NCBI GenBank assembly: GCA_030592085.1
Contig: JAUUZV010000048.1
Location: 1 to 11,840 of the forward strand
From: Clostridia bacterium
Lineage (GTDB): Bacteria > Bacillota > Clostridia > DUPQ01
Length of the DNA: 11,840 nt
Direction: 5' to 3'
Below, piece after piece: positions 1 through 7,524 of the stretch. The translations under genes and the position numbers were made by a program. Under the pieces are notes generated by a model. It had not been told where the DNA came from, ran no database searches, and was given only the letters and a program-made list of their open reading frames with translations. Numbering within the stretch: position 1 is the first letter of the stretch; each line of letters starts with the position of its first letter.

Positions 1-34
1 ATAAAATAAATAATATATTTGGTTTCTTTTTCAT
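1..34 (-). CDS. Start of a probable sulfatase-family protein (partial)
   Basis: An ATG at 34-32 opens a frame that runs off the left edge. Its 11 visible residues are MKKKPNILFIL. The KPNILFIL string is the usual first beta strand of type I sulfatases and related alkaline-phosphatase-superfamily enzymes, where a metal-binding Asp pair normally follows. That pair and the formylglycine site would lie outside the window. The start is 14 bases after the rqcP stop, so it probably continues the same transcript. The only ribosome-site candidate is AGGA about 12 bases upstream, which is weak. The family call rests on 11 residues and is an inference. Confidence 0.4.
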   Translation of the reverse strand, partial: MKKKPNILFIL

Positions 35-48
35 ATCAATCAAATTTC

Positions 49-288
49 CTATACAATTTCATATAACTCTTTTGCTGAATCTTTTTTCACATGTTCTGTT
101 ACTTCAAGTACCCTTATACTAGATACTTTATTTCCGAATGTTATGGCAATAACATCACCAATTGCTACTTTTGCAGAAGGTTTTGCTTCTTTTCCATTAA
201 TAGTAACACGTTTATTCTCACAAGCTTGATTTGCTATTGTACGTCTTTTAATCAACCGTGATACTTTTAAGTATTTATCCAATCTCAT
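49..288 (-). CDS. rqcP: S4-domain RNA-binding protein, RqcP (YabO) family
   Basis: A 79-residue protein that is essentially one S4 RNA-binding domain. It opens MRLDKYLKVSRLIKRRT, followed by the VTINGKEAKPSAKVAIGD segment. This closely resembles Bacillus subtilis YabO/RqcP, which works with RqcH in ribosome quality control, adding alanine tails to chains stalled on 50S subunits. The frame is open for 11 more codons upstream, to an ATG at 321. I chose the ATG at 288-286 because GGGAGG lies 9 bases before it and the family starts with MRLDK. The gene overlaps the mazG end by 14 bases, so its ribosome site is inside mazG and translation is probably coupled. The mazG-rqcP pairing is the same as in B. 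subtilis (yabN-yabO). Confidence 0.9.
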   Translation of the reverse strand: MRLDKYLKVSRLIKRRTIANQACENKRVTINGKEAKPSAKVAIGDVIAITFGNKVSSIRVLEVTEHVKKDSAKELYEIV

Positions 289-1063
289 CTTTAGCTTCCT
301 CCCATATCTTATCCATTTCATTAAGTTTCATTTCTTTTAATGATAAATTTCTTTTTTCACACTTGTTTTCCATATATTCAAAACGTTGTATAAATTTTCG
401 ATTTGTACGTTGTACTGCAATTTCTGGATCAATATCCATAAATCTACAAACGTTAACTAAGGAAAACAATATATCTCCCATTTCACTTTCTTTTTTATCT
501 TGGTCCATTTCTTTTACAGCTTCAAGAAATTCTTCAATTTCTTCTCGAGTTTTATCAAAGGGTCCATCACTACTATCCCAGTCAAATCCAACCTTAGCTG
601 CTTTATCTTGTATTTCATAACTTCTCATAAGCCCTGGTAAAGTTGTTGGAATATCTTCTAATACATGAATTCCTTTTTTTAGTCCCTTTTCTTTATTCTT
701 TATGTCATTCCAACTTTGTAATGCTTCCTCTTTTGAATTTGCAATTACATCACCAAAAACATGTGCATGTCTAGATATCATTTTTTTAGAAACCACGTCA
801 ACTACATCATCAATAGTAAAAGCCCCTTCTTCTTTTGCGATTTGAGAATGAAGCATAATAAGTAATAAAACATCACCTAGTTCTTCTCTCAATTTTGTCA
901 TGTCATTTAAATCTACAGCTTCAATGGCTTCATAACTTTCTTCAACTAAATGATTTTTTAACGTCTGATGAGTTTGTTCTTTATCCCAAGGACAACCATT
1001 TTCACTACGTAATTGTTCAATGATTTTTTCAAAATCAGCAAAATTATAAGTTTTCTTTTCCAT
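275..1063 (-). CDS. mazG: Nucleoside triphosphate pyrophosphohydrolase MazG
   Basis: A 262-residue protein, about the length of E. coli MazG. It hydrolyses NTPs or dNTPs to the monophosphate and pyrophosphate, clearing non-canonical nucleotides. It has two MazG repeats. The first carries the metal-binding pattern EESYE (residues 41-45) plus ExxxD-type residues around ELGD (61-64). The second has EEIEEFLEAV and a matching EMGD segment. NGCPWDKEQTHQTL near residue 22 is a family hallmark. Unlike B. subtilis YabN it has no N-terminal tetrapyrrole-methylase domain. ATG 1063-1061 is 2 bases after the TAA of the ANTAR frame, and a GGAG about 7 bases before it lies in that upstream gene, so translation probably depends on ribosomes finishing there. 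Confidence 0.93.
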   Translation of the reverse strand: MEKKTYNFADFEKIIEQLRSENGCPWDKEQTHQTLKNHLVEESYEAIEAVDLNDMTKLREELGDVLLLIMLHSQIAKEEGAFTIDDVVDVVSKKMISRHAHVFGDVIANSKEEALQSWNDIKNKEKGLKKGIHVLEDIPTTLPGLMRSYEIQDKAAKVGFDWDSSDGPFDKTREEIEEFLEAVKEMDQDKKESEMGDILFSLVNVCRFMDIDPEIAVQRTNRKFIQRFEYMENKCEKRNLSLKEMKLNEMDKIWEEAKDEIG

Positions 1064-1065
1064 AT

Positions 1066-1638
1066 TTACTCCATTGTGGCAATAATAATACTAGCCACAT
1101 TCTTCATCGGTGTCTGCGAATCCATACTTTGTTTCCTCAATCGTTTATATGCTTGCTCTTCGCTCATGTGTAATTTATCCATTAAAAGCCCTTTAGCTTT
1201 TTCAATTATTTTCCGCGTTTTTATATCTTCTTTTAATTTGTTAATTTCATTCTCTAATAACTGCATACCTTTTCGACTTTTTAATGATATTTCAATTGAG
1301 TTATATAAAACTGACCGATTAAGTGGTTTTCCTAATCAAATTAGTGATGGATAAGTAAACAGTGATTCTGCATAATCTTTTTGTACTTGATTACAAAGCA
1401 TAATCATTGAGCATAGACCACCTTTAATAATTATGTCTCCTACATTTATTCCTGTCATATCTCCTAACTCATAATCACATACTAATAAATCAGGTTGATA
1501 AGTTCTAACTTTTCTAATTGTTTCATTTCCAGAGGTACAAATATCAGAAACTATAAAAAATTCCTGTTCTAATACGCTTTTTATTTTATTGGCAATCTTA
1601 GCAGAACGAGCTGCAATCAAGATAATAGCGTTTTTCAT
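1066..1638 (-). pseudogene. ANTAR-domain response regulator split by one in-frame TGA
   Basis: Read as one frame, this is a 190-codon gene, the normal length for a receiver-plus-ANTAR antiterminator. The receiver (1638-1339, 100 residues) has the phosphoacceptor Asp in LLVCDYELG. It lacks the usual N-terminal acidic pair: LIAARS stands where VDDE is typical, so it may not be phosphorylated in the normal way. TGA at 1338-1336 then stops it. The same frame continues as LGKPLNRSV, which holds the conserved receiver Lys-Pro. The ANTAR domain follows, with EKAKGLLMDKLHMSEEQAY, and ends at TAA 1068-1066. ANTAR domains bind paired RNA hairpins and prevent termination. An ATG at 1266 could start the ANTAR part alone, but AAAAGG is only one base before it, too close for a ribosome site. 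The ATG at 1638 has AGGAGG correctly spaced. It may be a pseudogene, a readthrough gene, a working truncated receiver, or a sequencing error. Confidence 0.8.
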
Positions 1639-1660
1639 TTGTCCTCCTGTACTTTTTACA

Positions 1661-1689
1661 ATTATACCATAAAATAACTAGATATTTTA
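1661..1689 (-). promoter_or_regulatory. Promoter of the ANTAR regulator-mazG-rqcP unit
   Basis: A perfect TATAAT (1666-1661 on the minus strand) is preceded by TGG, giving an extended -10. At 17-base spacing the -35 position reads TAAAAT, which is weak and overlaps the prmC stop codon. Transcription would start near 1653, about 15 bases before the regulator ATG, leaving just room for its AGGAGG site. This suggests the regulator unit is transcribed separately from prmC. Confidence 0.6.
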
Positions 1690-2520
1690 GTATGTAGCCA
1701 GTAGGACTCTATCATTTTTTTGATAATCTTTATAGTGTGAAATTTCAGTAAATTGATAATGTTTTAATAATTTTATAACAGCATCTTTTTGATTATATCC
1801 AATTTCTAAAATCAAATGAGCTCCTGGTAATAAGTGATTTCTACTTTGTGATATTATTTGTCTGTAAAATGAAAGTCCATCGTCTCCTCCATCAAGAGCT
1901 AGAAGTGGTTCATAATCTTTAACATCAGTCATTAAAGTATTAATTTCTTTGCTTGCAATATATGGAGGATTAGAGATAATAAGATTATATTTCTTATTAG
2001 TAATCTCACTAAAAAGATCACTTTTCACAACTGTTACTCTTTTTTCAAGATTATATTTTTTTACATTCTTAGTAGAAATCATAATACATGTTTCATCAAT
2101 ATCAATTAACGTAACATTTGAATTATTAAATTTTCTTGCATAAGCAATTCCTAAAGCTCCACTACCACAGCAAATATCTAAAACATTTTGTTTAGCTTTT
2201 AGATTTGATAAAATCTCAATTATAATTTCACTATCGCTTCTAGGAATTAGAACTCCTTTTTTAACATGTAGGATCATATCCATAAAATGAGCGCTATTAG
2301 TTATATATGCAATTGGTATCAATTTATTTCTAAGTATTATAACATCCTTATACTCATGCTCTTCCATAACAGATACCATATCATTCATATGAGTATATAA
2401 ATAAGTTTTGTTTTTTCCCAAAACAAAAGACAAAAGAATAAATGCCTCATTTATTCTTTCATCTTCAGATATATTTGTTAAATGATTTTCTGCATATTCT
2501 AGCAGGTCTTTTATTACCAT
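1687..2520 (-). CDS. prmC: Peptide chain release factor N5-glutamine methyltransferase PrmC
   Basis: A 277-residue class I SAM-dependent methyltransferase that methylates the Gln of the GGQ motif in release factors. It has an N-terminal helical substrate domain, LIPRSDSEIIIE (residues 91-102) matching the family's RPxTE segment, the SAM-binding loop VLDICCGSGALG (about 113-124), and the catalytic SNPPY (183-187). Length is normal. ATG 2520-2518 overlaps the end of the YqhQ-like gene by 7 bases. Only AAGG about 9 bases upstream resembles a ribosome site, so translation is probably coupled. Its target-gene partner prfA, often adjacent in Bacillota, does not follow. The next gene downstream is the ANTAR regulator. 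Confidence 0.93.
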   Translation of the reverse strand: MVIKDLLEYAENHLTNISEDERINEAFILLSFVLGKNKTYLYTHMNDMVSVMEEHEYKDVIILRNKLIPIAYITNSAHFMDMILHVKKGVLIPRSDSEIIIEILSNLKAKQNVLDICCGSGALGIAYARKFNNSNVTLIDIDETCIMISTKNVKKYNLEKRVTVVKSDLFSEITNKKYNLIISNPPYIASKEINTLMTDVKDYEPLLALDGGDDGLSFYRQIISQSRNHLLPGAHLILEIGYNQKDAVIKLLKHYQFTEISHYKDYQKNDRVLLATY

Positions 2521-3422
2521 TTATCTTCGCCTTCTACTTCAGGGATTACAGCTTTAAATGCTGCAATAGCAACTTCAACCATATCATCGTCTGGTTCTTT
2601 TGTTGTTAAACGTTGCAACCATAATCCAGGGGCTGATATAATTTTTGAAAACATTCCATCAGTTCTCCCAGAAATTCTAATAATTTCATATGAAATACCA
2701 GAAACAACAGGAATAAGTGCTAATCTAATTAATACGTTAATAATTGGTGAATGCCATCCTGTAAATGAGAAAACAATAATACTAATAATTAATACAATAA
2801 ACATAAATGAAGTACCACATCTTTTATGATATGTTGTGTACTTCTTAGTATTCTCTACGGTTAATTCTTCATCATTTTCATATGTTGAAATAGTTTTATG
2901 TTCTGCACCGTGGTACATCCATACTCTCTTAATGTCTTTCATTCTAGAAACTAATGCTAAATATCCAACAAATATTGATATTCTTAGTATCCCTTCAAAT
3001 AAGTTATTTAATATAACTTGATCTTTGAAAATTAGACTAATTATAAAATTAGGTAAAAGAATAAATAAACCTACTGAAAAGAATAGTGCAATTATTACAC
3101 TAAAATATATCATTACGGTCATTAATTTATCACCAAATTTATCTTCAAGCCATTTATCAAATTTAGTAGGCTCTTCTTCACCTTCTAAATCAGCAAGAGA
3201 AGCTGCGAACATTAAAGCCTTCATTCCACTTACCATTTGTCCAAACAATCCAACTACACCTCTAATAAAAGGTATTTTTCTAAATTTATTACGATGTGGT
3301 AAATCTTCTACTTTTATTTCAATTTCATTATCAGGCTTTCTAACTGCAACTGCTTTTTTATGAGGACCAATCATCATGATTCCCTCTAACAGTGCCATTC
3401 CACCTATACTTGTTTTTTTCAT
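2514..3422 (-). CDS. yqhQ: YqhQ-like DUF1385 membrane protein
   Basis: A 302-residue integral membrane protein of the DUF1385 family, with no settled biochemical function. The N-terminal GGMALLEGIMMIGP (residues 7-20) is the family signature, usually written GGQAVxEGVMMRGP. A second hallmark is YHGAEHKTISTYE, followed by KRCGTSF and a hydrophobic span. About four membrane segments can be seen: around VIIALFFSVGLFILLPNFII, ISIFVGYLALV, FIVLIISIIVFSF and the segment after HSPIINVLI. The ATG at 3422 has AAGAGGT about 4 bases upstream. The rpmE terminator ends some 18 bases before the ATG and no convincing promoter lies between. Placement between rpmE and prmC is common in clostridia-like genomes. 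Confidence 0.88.
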   Translation of the reverse strand: MKKTSIGGMALLEGIMMIGPHKKAVAVRKPDNEIEIKVEDLPHRNKFRKIPFIRGVVGLFGQMVSGMKALMFAASLADLEGEEEPTKFDKWLEDKFGDKLMTVMIYFSVIIALFFSVGLFILLPNFIISLIFKDQVILNNLFEGILRISIFVGYLALVSRMKDIKRVWMYHGAEHKTISTYENDEELTVENTKKYTTYHKRCGTSFMFIVLIISIIVFSFTGWHSPIINVLIRLALIPVVSGISYEIIRISGRTDGMFSKIISAPGLWLQRLTTKEPDDDMVEVAIAAFKAVIPEVEGEDKW

Positions 3423-3439
3423 TACTACCTCTTCTTAAT

Positions 3440-3466
3440 AAAAAGGAGCTGATATCCATCAGCCCC
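3440..3466 (-). terminator. Intrinsic terminator after rpmE
   Basis: On the minus strand GGGGCTGAT pairs with ATCAGCTCC across a GGAT tetraloop. This makes a 9-bp GC-containing stem with one G-U pair, followed directly by TTTTTATT. It starts 10 bases after the rpmE stop codon. The T-run ends close to the ribosome site of the YqhQ-like gene, so it may act as a partial terminator controlling yqhQ and prmC. Confidence 0.88.
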
Positions 3467-3476
3467 CCATTGTATA

Positions 3477-3677
3477 TTATTTGATACCATATTTTTTCTT
3501 GAACTTATCAACTCGTCCACCAGTGTCAATTAACTTTTGCTTACCAGTAAAAAATGGGTGACAATTCGAACAGATCTCCACACGAATTTCCTTTTTTGTT
3601 GAACCTGTTTCAAATGTATTACCACAGGCACATGTTACCTTTGTTTGATTATATTCAGGATGGATTCCTTTTTTCAT
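3477..3677 (-). CDS. rpmE: 50S ribosomal protein L31, zinc-binding type
   Basis: A 66-residue L31 of the C+ type. Four cysteines, C16 and C18 in CACGN and C36 and C39 in CSNCHPFFTGKQK, form the expected zinc site. The C-terminal DTGGRVDKFKKKYG is typical. L31 sits on the 50S central protuberance and bridges to the 30S subunit. The frame extends six codons further to 3695. I chose ATG 3677-3675 because AGGTGAG lies correctly spaced before it and L31 proteins begin MKKGIHP. It has its own promoter directly after rho, and a terminator directly after it. The zinc type can be replaced by a C- paralogue under zinc shortage in some Bacillota. No Zur-like site is obvious. Confidence 0.96.
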   Translation of the reverse strand: MKKGIHPEYNQTKVTCACGNTFETGSTKKEIRVEICSNCHPFFTGKQKLIDTGGRVDKFKKKYGIK

Positions 3678-3738
3678 CCGACTCACCTCTTTCAATTGTG
3701 TCTCACTGTTAACTGATAGTTATCTCGTGTTAACGCAA
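3678..3738 (-). promoter_or_regulatory. rpmE 5' leader with paired GTTAAC repeats
   Basis: The roughly 60-base transcribed leader contains GTTAAC twice (3734-3729 and 3713-3708), 15 bases apart. The two copies can pair as a 6-bp stem and are each palindromic. The longer direct repeat is GTTAACA followed by CGAGA or GTGAGA. The second copy lies about 15 bases before the ribosome site. L31 leader RNAs have been described in several bacterial groups. Whether this matches the Firmicutes motif cannot be judged here. Confidence 0.35.
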
Positions 3739-3743
3739 AAAGT

Positions 3744-3772
3744 ATTATAACATACGATTTTTATGTTTACAA
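3744..3772 (-). promoter_or_regulatory. rpmE promoter
   Basis: The -35 is TTGTAA (3772-3767), the spacer is 17 bases, and the -10 is a perfect TATAAT (3749-3744) with upstream TGT, an extended -10. It lies between the rho stop and rpmE. Transcription would start near 3737. The sequence TATGTTATAAT is shared exactly with the rho promoter. Confidence 0.82.
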
Positions 3773-3781
3773 GCATAATTC

Positions 3782-5182
<1,401 letters not shown>

Positions 5183-5253
5183 AATAATACCTCAATTTCG
5201 AATCTATCATACATATTTAAAAATTGCTTGTGATTTTTAGAAATTCTACATAG

Positions 5254-5282
5254 ATTATAACATAGGCATATTTTACAGTCAA
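5254..5282 (-). promoter_or_regulatory. rho promoter
   Basis: TTGACT (5282-5277), a 17-base spacer and a perfect TATAAT (5259-5254) preceded by TGT give a near-consensus extended -10 promoter. Transcription would start near 5247, leaving a leader of about 65 bases. A perfect 6-bp inverted repeat, AAATGT-CAA-ACATTT, at 5290-5304 lies just upstream of the -35 and has no T-run. Confidence 0.85.
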
Positions 5283-5336
5283 CAATACTAAATGTCAAAC
5301 ATTTATTTTCAAACAAGCTATTTATGAATAGTTATC

Positions 5337-5921
5337 TCATTTTTTTAGTTTATTAAGATGATAAATAGACTTTGAATCCGGATCAACTAATCCATGAACA
5401 AAGAAAATAACAATCTCCTCTAAAAAACCAATAATGTATATAACTAATATGGCGCTTAAAAAATATGTTGTATCAAAGAAATGCGAAAGCACCATAAAAA
5501 AGAATACTAGTAATGATGGTAATCGCATTATTGAAGTATGCATCATTACAGGTTTTTTAAATAAAATAACTGATATAATAAATGAAACCGCTACCACTGA
5601 CAACCCAACAATTAAAAGTGTCATGTTAGGAGCTAGATAAGCTGGATATAATCTATATATAAAATATGCAGTAGATATATAAAAGAATACATCAGCTGTA
5701 GAATCCATTTGTGACCCGATTGGACTCTTTTGGTTAAACCGCCTAGCAATTTGCCCATCAAAAAAATCAGTAGATGCAATTAATATATATGCTATAAAGA
5801 ATGCAAGACGCATGTCCTTAAGAGCAAATACAAATAAAAGTGGTAGAAATACTATTCTACTTAATGATAGAAAATTGGGTACTGTAAGATTTTCTTTTTT
5901 AAAAATGATATTGTCCTCCAA
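5337..5921 (-). CDS. CDP-alcohol phosphatidyltransferase (PgsA-like)
   Basis: An integral membrane enzyme that moves a phosphatidyl group from CDP-diacylglycerol to an alcohol in phospholipid synthesis. The catalytic pattern DxxDGxxAR-x8-GxxxDxxxD is complete, starting at D52 (DFFDGQIAR, then G69, D73, D77). VPNFLSLSRI near the N-terminus is typical of the family, and several hydrophobic spans follow. Glycerol 3-phosphate is the commonest acceptor, but the substrate cannot be told. At 194 codons it is of usual size. The frame opens with a TTG at 5921 that has no ribosome site. GGAGG overlaps that TTG (5919-5915) and points to the ATT at 5906 or ATC at 5909, which would shorten the protein by four or five residues. 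It ends in TGA. Confidence 0.85.
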   Translation of the reverse strand: MEDNIIFKKENLTVPNFLSLSRIVFLPLLFVFALKDMRLAFFIAYILIASTDFFDGQIARRFNQKSPIGSQMDSTADVFFYISTAYFIYRLYPAYLAPNMTLLIVGLSVVAVSFIISVILFKKPVMMHTSIMRLPSLLVFFFMVLSHFFDTTYFLSAILVIYIIGFLEEIVIFFVHGLVDPDSKSIYHLNKLKK

Positions 5922-5942
5922 ACTAGCTAATAATTTTATTAC

Positions 5943-5971
5943 ATTTTATCACTACGTAATAAGTTTATCAA
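5943..5971 (-). promoter_or_regulatory. Promoter of the CDP-alcohol phosphatidyltransferase
   Basis: TTGATA (5971-5966), a 17-base spacer and TAAAAT (5948-5943) with an upstream TGA extended -10. The start would be near 5936, giving a very short leader that places the TTG at 5921 only about 15 bases in and GGAGG just after. This supports initiation downstream of that TTG. Confidence 0.75.
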
Positions 5972-5987
5972 TATATACTCGATTTAG

Positions 5988-6016
5988 TGGATATAATCAC
6001 ATAAATATTGTATAAT
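5988..6016 (+). promoter_or_regulatory. Probable promoter of the PIN-PhoH leader
   Basis: TGGATA (5988-5993), a 17-base spacer and a perfect TATAAT (6011-6016). Transcription would start near 6023. Another TATAAT at 5992-5997 overlaps this -35 but has no good -35 of its own. A perfect TTGACA at 6037-6042 lacks a matching -10 at normal spacing. Confidence 0.5.
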
Positions 6017-6022
6017 TAATCT

Positions 6023-6156
6023 AGGAGTGTTTTTATTTGACAAATAAAGATTACCATATTAACTACAAAAGAAAACTAAGTTTATCTATTGTATAAACTA
6101 ATAGCAGTTCGACCTTTTTAAAGGCTGAAGTGCTTTTTTATTTATTGGAGGTACTT
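6023..6156 (+). promoter_or_regulatory. PIN-PhoH leader, possible attenuator
   Basis: The untranslated stretch before the PIN-PhoH gene holds two hairpins. AGTTTAT pairs perfectly with ATAAACT around a 7-base loop (6079-6099). The second, at 6104-6133, is the terminator-like stem listed separately. AGGAG at 6023-6027 sits 9 bases before a TTG that opens a 19-codon frame (6037-6096, MTNKDYHINYKRKLSLSIV), whose stop falls in the 3' arm of the first hairpin. This layout resembles a leader-peptide attenuator, but no clear competing antiterminator pairing is visible and the small frame could be chance. Confidence 0.4.
6104..6139 (+). terminator. Terminator-like hairpin in the PIN-PhoH leader
   Basis: GCAGTTCGACCTTT pairs imperfectly with AAAGGCTGAAGTGC: 14 positions with two mismatches and one G-U pair, and a very tight loop. 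It is followed by TTTTTT and more T-rich sequence. No plus-strand gene lies upstream that needs ending, and the gene it precedes starts at 6157, so it probably controls readthrough into that gene. Confidence 0.65.
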
Positions 6157-7524
6157 ATGAAAAAAACTTTTGTTTTAGACACAAATGTCTTACTCCAGTC
6201 TCCCTATTCAATTTATACTTTTGAAGACAATGACATTGTCATTCCAGCCGTTGTACTTGAAGAACTTGATAAGTTTAAAAAAGAAAACAATGACTTAGGT
6301 GCCAATGCTAGAGAAGTAGCTAGAATGCTTGATCAACTTAGAGTTGAGGGCAATCTTAATAATGGTGTTTTACTTGAAAGTGGTGGAATGCTTAGGATTG
6401 AATTAAACTGTGAGCATGTTATACTACCTGAATGTTGGGATGGTAAAAAAAATGATAATCGTGTTCTAAAGGTATGTATTGGCCTTAAAGAACAAGGACT
6501 AAATGTTATTCTAGTCTCCAAAGATATTTTTGAGCGAATTAAAGCAGAAATTGTTAATATAACTGCACAAGACTTTTTTCATGAGCAAGTTCCAATTTAT
6601 GAAGAACAATACACTGGAAAAATAGATTTATTCACAGAAGAAAGTTTATTAAATGAATTTTATAAAAATGGGTTAATCCATCCAGAAGATACATATATAA
6701 ATTATGAAAATAATATTAAAGGTAATAATAATTTAGTTGTTAATCAGTTTGTCATTTTACATTCACTTACTAATACCAAACATACTGCGCTTGGGCGGTA
6801 TGATGGTAAATTAATTGTACCTCTTATGTTTCATAAGGAGCATCCATTTGGTGTTACTCCGAGAAATGCTAATCAAAAATTTATACAAGAAGCATTGATG
6901 ATGAATTCTGATACAGCTCCTTTATGCATATTAAAAGGTCCAGCAGGAACTGCAAAAACATTTTATTCCCTTGCTGTTGGTCTTCAAAAAGTTTTAGAAG
7001 AGAACTCATATAGGAAAATTTTAGTTTGTCGACCAAATGTTAAAATGGATGAAGATATTGGATTTCTACCTGGTACTGAAGAAGAAAAAATTGCGCCATA
7101 TATGCGACCTGTTATTGACAATCTTGAAGTGTTATTTGATAGTGAAAATCATGATAAATATAAAAACGAATTTGAGCTTAATGATAAAATACAAGAACTC
7201 TTTGACAGACATATTATCACTACAGAGGCCATTGCTTTCATTAGAGGTCGTTCAATTGTTAATCAGTGGGTTATTATTGATGAAGCTCAAAACCTAACAC
7301 CACGGCAGGTCAAAGGAATCATCACTAGGGCTGGAAAAGGAACAAAAATAATTTTAGCTGGTGATCCTTTCCAAATTGATCATCCTTTCTTAGATACAAG
7401 AACCAATGGATTATGTTTTGCAGCAGAGAAAATGAAAGGTAGTCAATTAGCATTTCAACTGTCATTAACAGAAGAAGACTGCGAACGATCACCACTTGCT
7501 TTCGAAAGTTCTAAACGTATGTAA
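6157..7524 (+). CDS. ylaK: PIN domain-PhoH ATPase fusion (YlaK/PhoH2 type)
   Basis: A 455-residue protein with an N-terminal PIN ribonuclease domain and a C-terminal PhoH helicase-like ATPase, the architecture called PhoH2, as in B. subtilis YlaK. PhoH2 proteins studied in actinobacteria unwind and cut RNA; that role is inferred here. PIN acidic residues are visible: D8 (VLDTNVLL), E36 (VVLEELDKFKK), D100 (KNDNRVLKV) and D123 (VSKDI). PhoH has Walker A GPAGTAKT (261-268), Walker B WVIIDEAQNLTP (371-382) and AGDPFQID (401-408). ATG 6157 has GGAGGT four bases upstream; a GTG at 6130 in the same frame lies inside the terminator stem and is rejected. This is the only plus-strand gene and it abuts fhs tail to tail. 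Confidence 0.93.
   Translation: MKKTFVLDTNVLLQSPYSIYTFEDNDIVIPAVVLEELDKFKKENNDLGANAREVARMLDQLRVEGNLNNGVLLESGGMLRIELNCEHVILPECWDGKKNDNRVLKVCIGLKEQGLNVILVSKDIFERIKAEIVNITAQDFFHEQVPIYEEQYTGKIDLFTEESLLNEFYKNGLIHPEDTYINYENNIKGNNNLVVNQFVILHSLTNTKHTALGRYDGKLIVPLMFHKEHPFGVTPRNANQKFIQEALMMNSDTAPLCILKGPAGTAKTFYSLAVGLQKVLEENSYRKILVCRPNVKMDEDIGFLPGTEEEKIAPYMRPVIDNLEVLFDSENHDKYKNEFELNDKIQELFDRHIITTEAIAFIRGRSIVNQWVIIDEAQNLTPRQVKGIITRAGKGTKIILAGDPFQIDHPFLDTRTNGLCFAAEKMKGSQLAFQLSLTEEDCERSPLAFESSKRM

Noticed and set aside
258..620. 120-codon plus-strand frame opposite mazG and rqcP
   Set aside because: It is antisense to two well-supported genes and its serine/isoleucine-rich translation is typical of a shadow frame.
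1336..1338. TGA read as tryptophan (mycoplasma code)
   Set aside because: TGA ends the DUF1461 gene in an ATGA overlap with the kinase start and also ends the phosphatidyltransferase. The Trp codons checked are TGG.
1280..1338. TGA read as selenocysteine
   Set aside because: I see no convincing SECIS-like stem-loop in the bases just after the TGA, and a Cys here is not a known catalytic site of ANTAR regulators.
6037..6065. TTGACA at 6037 as the main PIN-PhoH promoter
   Set aside because: No sequence close to TATAAT lies 16-18 bases downstream; the best is TTAACT with half the bases matching.
6079..6139. ANTAR target pair of hairpins in the PIN-PhoH leader
   Set aside because: The first loop has 7 bases and the second only about 2, not the paired hexaloops with A1 and G4 expected for ANTAR binding.
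6130..6156. Earlier GTG start for the PIN-PhoH gene
   Set aside because: It lies inside the terminator-like stem, lacks a ribosome site and would add residues not found in the family; ATG 6157 has GGAGGT.
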